64,000 bases of DNA, from contig NC_014165.1 in assembly GCF_000092645.1 (NCBI RefSeq), forward strand, positions 2,108,001-2,172,000, written 5' to 3'. This document shows positions 1-8,356 of this stretch, piece by piece; positions within the stretch are counted from its first letter, which is position 1; each line of letters begins with the position of its first letter. This DNA comes from Thermobispora bispora DSM 43833 (GTDB taxonomy: Bacteria > Actinomycetota > Actinomycetes > Streptosporangiales > Streptosporangiaceae). The translations under genes and the position numbers were made by a program. The notes under the pieces are model-generated. The model searched no databases, was not told where the DNA came from, and worked only from the letters and a program-made list of their open reading frames with translations.

Positions 1-828
1 CTCGTCCCGGGCGCGCAGGGCGACCCGCAGCCGGCCGTCGCCGAGCTCGGTGACCTCCTCGCACGGGTAGTACTCGGCGGCCCAGCGCGCGTCCGGGCTG
101 AGCTCGAGCTCGACCAGCGGGTGGTGCTCCGACGGCTGGAACACGCCCGCGGTGACGTCCATCGGCCGGGCCTCGGCCGGCGGTTCGGCCGGCACGTCGA
201 GCACCTCCACCTCGACGATCCGGTCGATGCGGAACATCCGCATCGCCTCGGCCCGGTAGCACCAGCCCTCCAGGTAGTGCCGCCCGTCGACGACCACGAC
301 CCGGATCGGGTCGACCTCGCGCGGGGTGATCTCGTCCCGGCCCGGGACGTAGTAGCGCAGCCGGAGCCGCCGCTTGGCGCGCACCGCCTCGGTGATGGTC
401 CGGTGGGCGCCGGGCGCGGGCCCCATGTCGATCTGCACCTGGCTGCTCACCGCGGCCGCGCCCTCGGCCGCGGCCCGCTCGAGCTTGGCGGTCACCCGGG
501 CGAGCACGTCGCGGCCCTGGAACTCGGGGAGCTCGCCGAGCATCCGCAGCGCGACCAGCAGGGCGCTCGCCTCGTCCACGCCGAGCCGCAGCGGCCGGGC
601 GATGGTGTCGGCGTTGTCGATGAGGATCTCCCCGCCGTCCCAGGAGACGTCGATGAGGTCGCCCGGGGTGTGCCCGGGGAGGCCGCACATCCAGACGAGC
701 TGCAGGTCGTCGATGAGCTGCTTCTCGGTCAGGCCGAACAGCCGCGCGACCTCGGAGACCTGCGCCCCGGGGTGGGACATCAGGTACGGCACGAGCGCGA
801 GGAGCCGCGGTAACCGGTCGGAACTCAC
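1..828 (-). CDS. pafC: PafC, WYL-domain transcriptional regulator (partial, C-terminus cut by window edge)
   Basis: Second subunit of the PafBC transcription activator, which drives the RecA/LexA-independent DNA-damage response in mycobacteria. About 276 codons are present; the last few tens are beyond position 1. The N-terminus (SDRLPRLLALVPYL) and the segment WMCGLPGHTPGDLI match the PafC pattern, a winged-helix region followed by a WYL domain around residues 140-220. I chose GTG 828 because GGGGGAGG lies just upstream and the N-terminus then aligns with known PafC. An in-frame ATG at 867 would overlap the pafB stop. Co-transcribed with pafB. Confidence 0.88.
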   Translation of the reverse strand, partial: MSSDRLPRLLALVPYLMSHPGAQVSEVARLFGLTEKQLIDDLQLVWMCGLPGHTPGDLIDVSWDGGEILIDNADTIARPLRLGVDEASALLVALRMLGELPEFQGRDVLARVTAKLERAAAEGAAAVSSQVQIDMGPAPGAHRTITEAVRAKRRLRLRYYVPGRDEITPREVDPIRVVVVDGRHYLEGWCYRAEAMRMFRIDRIVEVEVLDVPAEPPAEARPMDVTAGVFQPSEHHPLVELELSPDARWAAEYYPCEEVTELGDGRLRVALRARDE

Positions 829-863
829 CCGTCCTCCCCCACTGCGGACGAACCCGGTGTCGC

Positions 864-1805
864 TCATCGCAGCGCGCCCTTCAGCCGGCGGATGACCGCC
901 TCGCGCGCGTCCGGTGGGTCGACGATCCGCGCGTTGGCCCCGAGGCCGGCGATCCACCCGGCGAACCACTCCGGGTCGGTGAACGTGACCTCGGCCTCAT
1001 CCCACCCGTCCGGTCCGCTGCGCACCGACCGCGCGGCGTGGCGCAGCCCGAGGCAGGTGCCCGGGCGGATGTGGACCCGCGCCACCCGCTCGGGCGGCTG
1101 CTCCTGGAAGCCGACCATCCCCCGCAGGTCCACGCCCTCGGGGACGGTGAACGCGCCGGGCCGCCCCACCGGGGTGACCTGCCCGGCGATCCGGCTCAGC
1201 CGGAACACCCGGGGCGCGCCGCGGTCGCGGTCGTGCCCAACGAGGTACCACTTGCCGCGGCGGCAGACCACGCCCCAGGGCTCCACCACCCGGGTGCGCA
1301 GCTCCCCGCTGCTGGCCGACCGGTAGCCGAACCGCACCACCCGCCGGTCCCGCACCGCCTCCCACAGGGCGGGGAAGGCGGGGTCCCGGGTGTCGACCCG
1401 CAGCTCCAGGGGGCCCTCGGCGAGGTCGGCGTCGATCCCGGCCGCGCGCAGCTTCAGCAGCGCGCCGCTCGCCGCGCCGGCGAGGCTCGCCCGCCGCCAC
1501 ACCTGGGCGGCGAGCCCGAGCACCGCGGCCTCGTCCGGCTCAAGGGTGATCTCCGGCAGCTCGTACGCCTCCCGGACGATCCGGTAGCCCGGTTCGTTCT
1601 CCCACGGGTCGCGGTGCACCTCGATGGGGATGCCGATCTCGCGCAGCTCGCTCTTGTCCCGCTCGAACATGCGCTGGAAGGCCTCGTCGTTGTCCCGGTC
1701 GTAGCCGGGCACGGCCTGCCTGATCTGCTCCGCGGTCAGCGGACGCCGGGTCGCCAGCAGGCAGATCACCAGGTTGAGCAGCCGCTCGGTCTTCCTGCGC
1801 GACAT
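864..1805 (-). CDS. pafB: PafB, HTH/WYL-domain transcriptional regulator
   Basis: 313-residue partner of PafC; together they form the PafBC activator of DNA-damage genes. Residues 1-60 form a winged helix (start MSRRKTERLLNLV). The WYL domain is around residues 140-230 (VRFGYRS, GKWYLVGHDRD, RVFRLSRI) and a WCX-like C-terminal domain follows. ATG 1805 is supported by AAGGGAGG four bases upstream. It sits upstream of pafC with only a few bases between or overlapping, so translation is probably coupled. The gene is divergent from the DUF3866 gene across only 39 bp, and a -10 box TAGCGT reads into it. Confidence 0.93.
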   Translation of the reverse strand: MSRRKTERLLNLVICLLATRRPLTAEQIRQAVPGYDRDNDEAFQRMFERDKSELREIGIPIEVHRDPWENEPGYRIVREAYELPEITLEPDEAAVLGLAAQVWRRASLAGAASGALLKLRAAGIDADLAEGPLELRVDTRDPAFPALWEAVRDRRVVRFGYRSASSGELRTRVVEPWGVVCRRGKWYLVGHDRDRGAPRVFRLSRIAGQVTPVGRPGAFTVPEGVDLRGMVGFQEQPPERVARVHIRPGTCLGLRHAARSVRSGPDGWDEAEVTFTDPEWFAGWIAGLGANARIVDPPDAREAVIRRLKGALR

Positions 1806-1827
1806 CGGGCCTCCCTTCCGACCGAGA

Positions 1828-1833
1828 ACGCTA
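1828..1833 (-). promoter_or_regulatory. -10 box of pafB (TAGCGT), overlapping the opposite promoter
   Basis: On the minus strand TAGCGT fits the actinobacterial TANNNT -10 pattern and would start RNA about 15 nt before pafB, leaving room for its Shine-Dalgarno. Its TA pair is shared with the plus-strand -10 box TACCCT at 1832-1837. Called by eye. Confidence 0.45.
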
Positions 1834-1837
1834 CCCT
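1832..1837 (+). promoter_or_regulatory. -10 box of the DUF3866 gene (TACCCT), leaderless spacing
   Basis: TACCCT lies 7 nt before ATG 1845, so transcription is expected to begin at or next to the start codon. No Shine-Dalgarno is present, consistent with a leaderless mRNA. Confidence 0.5.
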
Positions 1838-1844
1838 TTTCCGC

Positions 1845-2930
1845 ATGATCAGATGGCGTAAGGGCCGGATCACCGCGGTCCGGCGGGAGTGGCCGGGCGC
1901 GATCGAGCTCGACGTCGAGCTCCCCGAGGGCGGGTGCCGGGCCCTCGCCTACCCCGCCCTGGTCGGGCGCCCGGAGCCGGGCGACACCGTGCTGCTCAAC
2001 ACGACCGCGCTCGCGCTCGGCCTCGGCACCGGCGGTTACGCCATCGTGGTCGCCGTGCCCGACCGGCTGCCGCCGGACCCGACCGGTCCGGGGCACCTGG
2101 TGAAGGCGCGGTACACCCCGCTGCAGGCGACCGTGCTCGGCGCCGACGAGCAGGGCTCGCCGTACCACGAGACGCTCAAGGACGCCGACTCGGTCGACGG
2201 CATGCCGGTCGTGATCGCCGACCTCCACTCGGCGCTGCCCGCCATCCTCTGCGGCCTGTACGCCGCGGCCGGCCCGTCAGGCCGGCCCCGGGTGGCGTAC
2301 GTGATGCAGGACGGCGGCGCGCTGCCCGCCTGGTTCTCCATGACCTGCGCCGGGCTGAAGGAGCACGGGTGGCTCTGCGGCGTGATCACCGTGGGCCAGG
2401 CGTTCGGCGGCGATCTGGACACCGTCACCCTGCACACCGGGCTGCTCGCCGCGCGGCACGTGCTCGGGGCCGACGTCGCGGTGGTCGCCCAGGGGCCCGG
2501 GAACCTGGGGACCGGCACCCGGTGGGGGTTCTCCGGGGTGTGCGCCGGGGAGGCGGTGAACGCCGCGGCCGTGCTCGGCGGGCGCCCGGTGGCCGCGCTG
2601 CGGGTGAGCGAGGGCGACCGGCGCGAACGGCATCACGGGGTGTCGCACCACTCGCTCACCGCCTACGGGCGGGTCGCCCTCGCCCGGGCGCAGGTGGTGG
2701 TGCCCGAGCTGCCCGGGCCGTTCGGCGAGCGGGTGCGGGAGCAGGCCGCGACCCTCGCCGACCGGCACGAGCTCGTCCACGTGCCGGTCGACGGGCTGGA
2801 GGAGGCGCTCAAGGCGTCCCCGGTCCGGCTCTCCACGATGGGGCGCGGCCTGGACGAGGACCGGGCCTGCTTCCTCGCCGCGGCGGCCGCCGGGCGCCAC
2901 ACCGCCGCGCTGCTCGGCCTCGGCGGCTAG
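1845..2930 (+). CDS. DUF3866 family protein
   Basis: 361-residue protein of unknown function, of a family (DUF3866) commonly found beside pafB in actinobacteria. It opens MIRWRKGRI. The middle has hydrophobic, nucleotide-fold-like strands (VVAVPDRLP; VAYVMQDGGALPAWFS) and a GPGNLGTGTRWGFSG segment. There is no signal peptide or membrane segment, so it is probably cytoplasmic. ATG 1845 has no Shine-Dalgarno but sits 7 nt after a -10 box. The gene is convergent with the FKBP gene. Family assignment is by recognition; no function can be inferred beyond the proteasome/PafBC context. Confidence 0.85.
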   Translation: MIRWRKGRITAVRREWPGAIELDVELPEGGCRALAYPALVGRPEPGDTVLLNTTALALGLGTGGYAIVVAVPDRLPPDPTGPGHLVKARYTPLQATVLGADEQGSPYHETLKDADSVDGMPVVIADLHSALPAILCGLYAAAGPSGRPRVAYVMQDGGALPAWFSMTCAGLKEHGWLCGVITVGQAFGGDLDTVTLHTGLLAARHVLGADVAVVAQGPGNLGTGTRWGFSGVCAGEAVNAAAVLGGRPVAALRVSEGDRRERHHGVSHHSLTAYGRVALARAQVVVPELPGPFGERVREQAATLADRHELVHVPVDGLEEALKASPVRLSTMGRGLDEDRACFLAAAAAGRHTAALLGLGG

Positions 2931-2970
2931 CGCCGGGCGCCGCCCCGGCACGGCCCGGCCCGCGGCGGCC

Positions 2971-3939
2971 TCAGACCGCGCCGAGCACGTCGACGACGAA
3001 CACCAGGGTGTCCGTGCCCTTGATCCCGGCCTGGGCGTTGCCCTCCTTGCCGTAGCCGAGCTCCGGCGGGATCGTGATGACCACCCGGCTGCCCACGGGC
3101 ACACCGGTGAGCCCGTCACTCCAGCCCTTCACCACCTGGCTCAGCGGGAAGACCGACGGGCTGCCGCGCTCCCAGCTCGAGTCGAACTGCTTGTCGGAGC
3201 CCCAGATCTTGCCGATGTAGTGGACCACGACGGTCTGGTCGGCCTTCACCTTCGGGCCGTCGCCCTTGATCACCGTCTTGACGACGAGCTTCCCGCTCGG
3301 CTTGGCGTCGGTCTTGGTGGACAGCGACGGGGCCTTGCCCTCGCCGGCGTCGGTCAGCCGGATCCCCTTGATCCCGGGGTCGGTGGACGGGCCGGTCACG
3401 GCCTTGCGCGCCTTGGAGACGATGTCGATCACCAGCACCTGGTTGGCGGTGGTGAAGTCGGTCCCCTGCTGCTTGGCCTCCTCGATCTGGTCGGAGCTCA
3501 GGGCGTCCTTGGCGACGACCGCCATCACCCGGCCGCCCGGCTTGGCACCGCGCAGCGCCTCGTACAGCACCTTCGGCAGCTGGGGGCTGACGGTGACGAA
3601 CTCGCCCCGGCCCAGGTCGTAGTCGGACCCGATGTAGGGGTTGTCCTTCCCGTCCCAGTTGTAGACGGTGACGTTCGCGGCGAGGATGTCGCCGTCCTCG
3701 GCCGGTTCGCCCCCGCCCTCGCTGATCGTGCGGGAGGCCGAGACCAGGGCCGGGTTCCCGGCGGGGAACTTCACTTCGGGCTTCTTGCCGACCGCCCCCC
3801 GCACCTCGATGGCGTCCGCGGACACCCCGGCCGGGGCCGCGCTCGCCGTGGGGCTCGGTCCGGGGTCCGGCTGCGAGCTCCCGCACGCGGCGGCGAACGC
3901 CAAGGGTACGGCGGCGGCGAATGCCAATAGGCGGCGCAT
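2971..3939 (-). CDS. FKBP-type peptidyl-prolyl cis-trans isomerase, lipoprotein
   Basis: 322 residues. A lipoprotein signal peptide ends in a lipobox (AAACG, cysteine about residue 19), followed by a Pro/Ser/Ala linker. Two FKBP-like regions follow: a divergent one at about 60-160, and a canonical C-terminal one at about 220-322 with VVVHYIGKIWGSDKQFDSSW, VVKGWSDGL, IPPELGYG and TLVFVVDVL. It should fold proline-containing proteins outside the membrane. ATG 3939 follows GAGGACG. Genes of this type commonly lie between pafA and pafB in actinobacteria. The first domain lacks much of the active-site pattern and may be a binding or chaperone domain. Confidence 0.92.
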   Translation of the reverse strand: MRRLLAFAAAVPLAFAAACGSSQPDPGPSPTASAAPAGVSADAIEVRGAVGKKPEVKFPAGNPALVSASRTISEGGGEPAEDGDILAANVTVYNWDGKDNPYIGSDYDLGRGEFVTVSPQLPKVLYEALRGAKPGGRVMAVVAKDALSSDQIEEAKQQGTDFTTANQVLVIDIVSKARKAVTGPSTDPGIKGIRLTDAGEGKAPSLSTKTDAKPSGKLVVKTVIKGDGPKVKADQTVVVHYIGKIWGSDKQFDSSWERGSPSVFPLSQVVKGWSDGLTGVPVGSRVVITIPPELGYGKEGNAQAGIKGTDTLVFVVDVLGAV

Positions 3940-3973
3940 ATCACGTCCTCGGAGAGACAGCAAGGTCCGGGTA

Positions 3974-3979
3974 ACCCTA
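3974..3979 (-). promoter_or_regulatory. -10 box of the FKBP gene (TAGGGT)
   Basis: TAGGGT on the minus strand in the 72-bp gap after pafA would give a 5' leader of about 28 nt containing the gene's Shine-Dalgarno. No convincing -35 box is seen. The gene could also be read through from pafA. Confidence 0.35.
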
Positions 3980-4011
3980 CCCGAACCCGCTGTCAGACCG
4001 GTGTTAAAAGA

Positions 4012-5370
4012 TCACATTCCGGCGATCAGCTTCTCCACCCGCTCGTCCACGGCGCGGAACGGGTCCTTGCAGAGCACGGTCCGCTGCGCCTGGTCGTTGA
4101 GCTTCAGGTGGACCCAGTCCACGGTGAAGTCCCGCCGCTTCTCCTGGGCCTTCCGGATGAACTCGCCGCGCAGCCGCGCCCGGGTGGTCTGCGGCGGGAT
4201 CGACTTCGCCTCGAAGATCTTGATATCGCTCACCACCCGCTCGACGGCCCCGCGCCGCTGCAGCAGGTAGTACAGCCCGCGCCTGCGGTGCACGTCGTGG
4301 TAGGCGAGGTCGAGCTGGGCGACCCGGGGCGAGGAGAGCGGCAGGTCGTACTTCTGCCGGTAGCGCTCGATCAGCTGGTACTTGGTGACCCAGTCGATCT
4401 CCCGCGACACCAGGTCGAGGTCGCCGGTCTCCACCGCCCGGAGGGTCCGCTCCCACAGGTCGAGCACCCGCTTGGTGATCGCGTCCCCGCCGCGGCGGTC
4501 GACGAAGTCCATCGCCTTGGTGAGGTACTCCTGCTGGATCTCGAGCGCGGAGGCCTCGCGGCCGTTCGCCAGCCGGACCCGGCGGCGGCCGGTCATGTCG
4601 TGGGAGACCTCCCGGATCGCGCGGATCGGGTTCTCCAGGGTGAGGTCCCGCATCACCACCCCGGCCTCGATCATGCGCAGGACCAGGTCCGTCGCCCCGA
4701 CCTTGAGCAACGTGGTGGTCTCGCTCATGTTCGAGTCGCCGACGATGACGTGCAGCCGCCGGAACCGCTCGGCGTCGGCGTGCGGCTCGTCCCGCGTGTT
4801 GATGATCGGCCGCGACCGGGTGGTGGCCGAGGAGACGCCCTCCCAGATGTGCTCGGCCCGCTGGGAGACGCAGTAGACGGCCCCGCGCGGGGTCTGCAGC
4901 ACCTTGCCCGCGCCGCAGATGATCTGCCGGGTGACCAGGTAGGGGATGAGGATGTCGGCGAGCCGGCCGAACTCCCCATGCCGCCCCACGAGGTAGTTCT
5001 CGTGACAGCCGTACGAGTTGCCCGCAGAGTCGGTGTTGTTCTTGAACAGGTAGATGTCCCCTGCGATGCCCTCCTCGCGGAGCCGCTTCTCCGCGTCGAC
5101 GAGCAGGGCCTCCAGGATGCGCTCCCCCGCCTTGTCGTGGGTGACGAGCTCCACGACGTTGTCGCACTCAGGGGTGGCGTACTCGGGGTGGCTGCCCACG
5201 TCGAGGTAGAGCCGCGCCCCGTTGCGCAGGAAGACGTTGCTCGAACGGCCCCAGGACACAACCCGCCGGAACAGGTACCGCGCCACCTCGTCCGGGGAGA
5301 GCCGCCGCTGCCCGCGGAACGTGCACGTGACGCCGTACTCGTTCTCCAGCCCGAAGATACGTCGGTCCAT
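4012..5370 (-). CDS. pafA: PafA, Pup-protein ligase
   Basis: 452 residues, usual family length. It uses ATP to phosphorylate the C-terminal glutamate of Pup and links it to a substrate lysine. Diagnostic features: N-terminal FGLENEYGV (nucleotide/metal-binding glutamates), [47 protein letters not shown] and the glutamine-synthetase-like fold shared with Dop. The C-terminal domain is at about 400-452. ATG 5370 is preceded by GTG in frame. A TAGGGT -10 box lies 6 nt upstream, so the transcript may be leaderless. It is separated from prcA by a lipoprotein gene. Confidence 0.97.
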   Translation of the reverse strand: MDRRIFGLENEYGVTCTFRGQRRLSPDEVARYLFRRVVSWGRSSNVFLRNGARLYLDVGSHPEYATPECDNVVELVTHDKAGERILEALLVDAEKRLREEGIAGDIYLFKNNTDSAGNSYGCHENYLVGRHGEFGRLADILIPYLVTRQIICGAGKVLQTPRGAVYCVSQRAEHIWEGVSSATTRSRPIINTRDEPHADAERFRRLHVIVGDSNMSETTTLLKVGATDLVLRMIEAGVVMRDLTLENPIRAIREVSHDMTGRRRVRLANGREASALEIQQEYLTKAMDFVDRRGGDAITKRVLDLWERTLRAVETGDLDLVSREIDWVTKYQLIERYRQKYDLPLSSPRVAQLDLAYHDVHRRRGLYYLLQRRGAVERVVSDIKIFEAKSIPPQTTRARLRGEFIRKAQEKRRDFTVDWVHLKLNDQAQRTVLCKDPFRAVDERVEKLIAGM

Positions 5371-5376
5371 CACCTC

Positions 5377-5382
5377 ACCCTA
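5377..5382 (-). promoter_or_regulatory. -10 box of pafA (TAGGGT)
   Basis: TAGGGT is 6 nt from ATG 5370 on the minus strand, a spacing that places the RNA start at the initiation codon. GAGGTG in between could also act as a weak Shine-Dalgarno if transcription starts upstream. Confidence 0.45.
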
Positions 5383-5449
5383 TTCGGCGAAACCGGCTAT
5401 CGGATAGGGATCACCTGCCTTATTGCTTCCCGGTCGCTCCGCCAACCTC

Positions 5450-6088
5450 TCAAGGCGTGTAAATCTCCACGACCTTGACGATCCGCGCGCCGCTCACGGT
5501 GATCAGCGCGTAGAGTTCGCTGTTCTCGATCCGGGAGATCAGCTGATCGCGGGAGCAGGGTTCGGTGCCCACGTACCGGTCGTTGATCGTCTGGTCCCCG
5601 CCGGTGCAGCCGTAGGCGCTGAGGAAGACGACGCCGGGGTGGATCGGCGCGGCGAAGACGGTGGCGTCCCCTTCGGGCGGCTCCTCGAAGCGGCCGCGCC
5701 CCGTGGGGTTCTCCACCCAGCGGACCGGGACGTACTCGGCGACGTCGGCGTCGAGCATGGTGCGCAGCCGGCCGCGGACGATGCCGTCCCGGCTGGGGCT
5801 GACGCCCTTGGAGAAGTCGTGCCCGGGGTCGGTCTGGAAGGTCGTGCCGAAGATCGGCGGTTCCTGGCCGGAGATCGGCGGCCCCCACTCCCCGCCGGGT
5901 GAGGGGGACGGGGCGGTGGGCGTCGGGGTGGCGGCGTCATCGGCGGCGCCGGCGGACGGGTACGCGGTCACCGTGACGGTGACGGTCGGCGCCGCGGTGG
6001 CGCCGCCTCCGCCGGAGCACGCGGTGAGGGAGAGGAGCGCGGCGAGAGCGGCCGCCGGGGCGCTCCCCCGCGCGAGTCGAGAGATCAT
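5450..6088 (-). CDS. Putative secreted lipoprotein, function unknown
   Basis: 212 residues. The N-terminus is a lipoprotein signal: basic start, Ala/Leu-rich core and lipobox LTAC with cysteine near residue 24. A Gly/Thr/Val-rich stretch and a Pro/Ser/Thr linker follow to about residue 70. The rest is a globular region with two conserved-looking cysteines (YGCTGGDQ and GTEPCSRDQ) that may pair. I recognise no catalytic motif. It lies between prcA and pafA on the same strand, but a link to protein turnover is unproven since the mature protein would be extracytoplasmic. Start ATG 6088; an in-frame GTG at 6091 is equally possible. Confidence 0.75.
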   Translation of the reverse strand: MISRLARGSAPAAALAALLSLTACSGGGGATAAPTVTVTVTAYPSAGAADDAATPTPTAPSPSPGGEWGPPISGQEPPIFGTTFQTDPGHDFSKGVSPSRDGIVRGRLRTMLDADVAEYVPVRWVENPTGRGRFEEPPEGDATVFAAPIHPGVVFLSAYGCTGGDQTINDRYVGTEPCSRDQLISRIENSELYALITVSGARIVKVVEIYTP

Positions 6089-6100
6089 CACGGACGGGTG

Positions 6101-6106
6101 AGCCTA
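6101..6106 (-). promoter_or_regulatory. -10 box of the lipoprotein gene (TAGGCT)
   Basis: TAGGCT lies 9 nt before GTG 6091 and 12 nt before ATG 6088, giving a leader of at most a few nucleotides. No Shine-Dalgarno is visible. Confidence 0.4.
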
Positions 6107-6244
6107 GCGAAATCGGGGGTTTCGTTGCGCCCGGAACGTATGTGATCTTTTCCGGCGCACGGCCCTTTCCGGGCGCACGCCGGCGCGGCCCGGCCGCGAG
6201 GCACCGGGGCCACCGGTCACCGTCCGGGCGCTCGGCCTGGGTCG

Positions 6245-7075
6245 TTACTCCCCCGATGACTCCTCGGGCTCGGCCTCGTGCGCCGGCCCGGTGGGCGGCC
6301 GGCCCTCCGGGGCCTGCGGGGCGCCCGTCCCCTGCGCCGGGGCGTCCTTGCCCGCGGCCGGGGCCTCCTTGCCCGAGGACGAGGCCGCGGCCTCGGCGAG
6401 GAGGCTCTCCAGGCGGGGCCCGATGATGCGGACGAACTTGCGGTGCTCGCGGGCCCGGTCGAGGATCGCGACCTCGAGCTGGGTGGCCGGGGGACGCTCC
6501 CCGCCGGGCTCGGTGAGGGCGGTGAGCGCGGCGTCGAGGGCGCGGGGCAGGGACATGCCGTCCTCGTACCGCTGCTTGAGCCGCCCGGCCACGGCGTCGG
6601 CCTGGCCGCCGATCACGGCCATGCCCTGCTCGTCGAAGACCGAACCGTCGAAGGTGATCCGGTAGATCTGGTCCTCCTCCGGGGTGTCGCCCACCTCGGC
6701 GACGACGATCTCCACCTCGAGCGACTTGATCGACTCGGTGAAGATCATGCCGAGCTGCTGGGCGTAGAGGTTGGCCAGTCCCCGGCCGGTGACGTCGGTG
6801 CGGTTGAACGTGAAGCCGTTGATGTCCGCGTACCGGATGCCGGCGAGGCGCAGGGCCTCGAACTCGTTGTACCGCCCCACGGCGGCGAAACCGATCCGGT
6901 CGTAGATCTCGCTGATCTTGTGCAGGGCCTTGGACGGGTTCGGCGCGACGAAGAGGATGCCTTGGTCGTACTGCATGACGACCACACTGCGGCCTCGCGC
7001 GATGCCTTTCCGGGCGTATTCCGCCCGGTCTCGCATGATCTGCTCGGGCGAGGCGTAACCAAAGGGCATGGACAC
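6245..7075 (-). CDS. prcA: PrcA, 20S proteasome alpha subunit
   Basis: 276 residues; forms the outer heptameric rings and the gate of the 20S core. The family signature is clear: [20 protein letters not shown] at the gating N-terminus, then [40 protein letters not shown] and [12 protein letters not shown]. The core ends near residue 230. About 45 residues of Ala/Pro/Glu-rich tail follow (ending EPEESSGE), longer than in M. tuberculosis. GTG 7075 follows AGAGAGG with 10-nt spacing; ATG 7069 is the alternative. It is 20 nt downstream of prcB, so one operon. Confidence 0.96.
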   Translation of the reverse strand: MSMPFGYASPEQIMRDRAEYARKGIARGRSVVVMQYDQGILFVAPNPSKALHKISEIYDRIGFAAVGRYNEFEALRLAGIRYADINGFTFNRTDVTGRGLANLYAQQLGMIFTESIKSLEVEIVVAEVGDTPEEDQIYRITFDGSVFDEQGMAVIGGQADAVAGRLKQRYEDGMSLPRALDAALTALTEPGGERPPATQLEVAILDRAREHRKFVRIIGPRLESLLAEAAASSSGKEAPAAGKDAPAQGTGAPQAPEGRPPTGPAHEAEPEESSGE

Positions 7076-7095
7076 CGGGGGTGTTCCTCTCTTGA

Positions 7096-7932
7096 TCAAC
7101 GCAGCGGGGCGGTCGGGCCTTCGGGCTCGGTCATCCGGGCGTCCAGCATGGACCGGACGTACCGTTCGGTCTCCTCGTCGGGCAGCCGGCGGAAGCCCTC
7201 GGCCGTGATCACGGCGACCACCGGCCAGATCTTACGCGTCACGTCGGGGCCGCCGGTTCCCGCGTCGTCATCGGCCGCATCGTAGAGCGCGTTGAGGCAG
7301 ACCCGGATCGCCTCCTCCACGCTGCAGCCCGGCCGGTACAGCTTCTTCAGCGAGCCGCGGGCGAAGATCGAACCGGAGCCGATCGCGTGGTAGTCGTACT
7401 GCTCGTACGGCCCGCCGCCCACGTCGTAGCTGAAGATGCGCCCCTTGCCGGTGGCCGGGTCGTACGCGGCGAAGAGCGGGATGACGACCAGGCCCTGCAT
7501 GGCCATGCCGAGGTTCCCGCGGATCATGGTGGCGAGCCGGTGCGCCTTGCCCTCGGTGGAGAGCGACCGGCCCTCCGTCTTCTCGTAGTGCTCCAGCTCG
7601 ACCCGGAAGAGCCGGGCCACCTCGAGCCCGATGCTCGCCGTGCCGGCGATGCCCAGGCAGGAGTAGTCGTCGGCGCGGAACACCTTCTCGATGTCCCGCT
7701 GCGAGATGTAGTTTCCGGAGGTCGCGCGTCTGTCACCCGCCATGACGACGCCGCCGTCGCAGATCACGGCGACGATCGTGGTCGCATGCGGGATCTGGTC
7801 GCCGGCCGACGCCGCGAGCGCCTCGAATCGCGTCGGCAGCAGGTTCGGCGCATGCACGCTGAGGAACTCGGTGAACGACGACGATCCCGTATACGTGAAC
7901 AGGTGGTTCATCCAGGGTTGCTGAGATGCCAC
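7096..7932 (-). CDS. prcB: PrcB, 20S proteasome beta subunit (N-terminal threonine protease)
   Basis: 278 residues; catalytic subunit of the 20S core. A propeptide of 50 residues ends at HA before TTIVAV, so mature Thr51 is the predicted nucleophile. The catalytic aspartate is in [11 protein letters not shown] and the lysine in IEKVF. Other family segments are [30 protein letters not shown] and [18 protein letters not shown] 7932 follows GGAGGGAG with good spacing. It heads the prcBA operon. Unlike the common dop-pup-prcB-prcA layout, an oppositely oriented gene lies between this gene and pup, so prcBA needs its own promoter. Confidence 0.97.
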   Translation of the reverse strand: MASQQPWMNHLFTYTGSSSFTEFLSVHAPNLLPTRFEALAASAGDQIPHATTIVAVICDGGVVMAGDRRATSGNYISQRDIEKVFRADDYSCLGIAGTASIGLEVARLFRVELEHYEKTEGRSLSTEGKAHRLATMIRGNLGMAMQGLVVIPLFAAYDPATGKGRIFSYDVGGGPYEQYDYHAIGSGSIFARGSLKKLYRPGCSVEEAIRVCLNALYDAADDDAGTGGPDVTRKIWPVVAVITAEGFRRLPDEETERYVRSMLDARMTEPEGPTAPLR

Positions 7933-8356
7933 GCGACTCCCTCCAAGAATGCGTTGTTACGCCCGACCCTACTCATCTCATAGCGCTGGTTGCACTCTTC
8001 CCGATCAGCCGAGCGCGAACCGATCCCATGCCGCGTCCCCACCAGGGCCTCGGCGCCGGTGCCGGGCCCGTCCCGGTGACGCCCGGGCCCGCTTCGCGAC
8101 GGCCGCACGCCTCGCGGCGGCCGTTCCGCCTTCCGGCAACCCGCGTGCGACCGGGGTCCTCGACCTCGAATCGAGCGAGGGACCCGGCCATCTCCCGGAC
8201 GTGCACGCGGCGAGAGGATCAATGCCACTGCGCCGGGCGCCGCCGGCACCGTCCGAGCCCGCCCCCGGCGCCGTTCCCGGAGCGGCGGCGTGTAAGCACG
8301 CCCACCGGGGGTATGTGCAGGTCCCCCGTTCGCGTGCTGCCGAGGGGATGGTGCTC
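7933..8356. other. 424-bp divergent intergenic region prcB / Gfo-Idh-like gene
   Basis: No convincing gene. The prcB-proximal 100 bp are lower in GC and carry candidate minus-strand -10 elements (TATGAG, TAGGGT) about 40-60 nt before prcB; neither has a clear -35. The rest is GC-rich without repeats I could identify. It should contain the prcBA promoter and the promoter of the plus-strand gene. Confidence 0.5.

Noticed and set aside
121-895. Plus-strand open frames opposite pafC
   Set aside because: Their translations are Arg/Ala/Pro-rich with no motif, while the minus strand encodes a clear WYL protein. They are shadows of high-GC codon bias.
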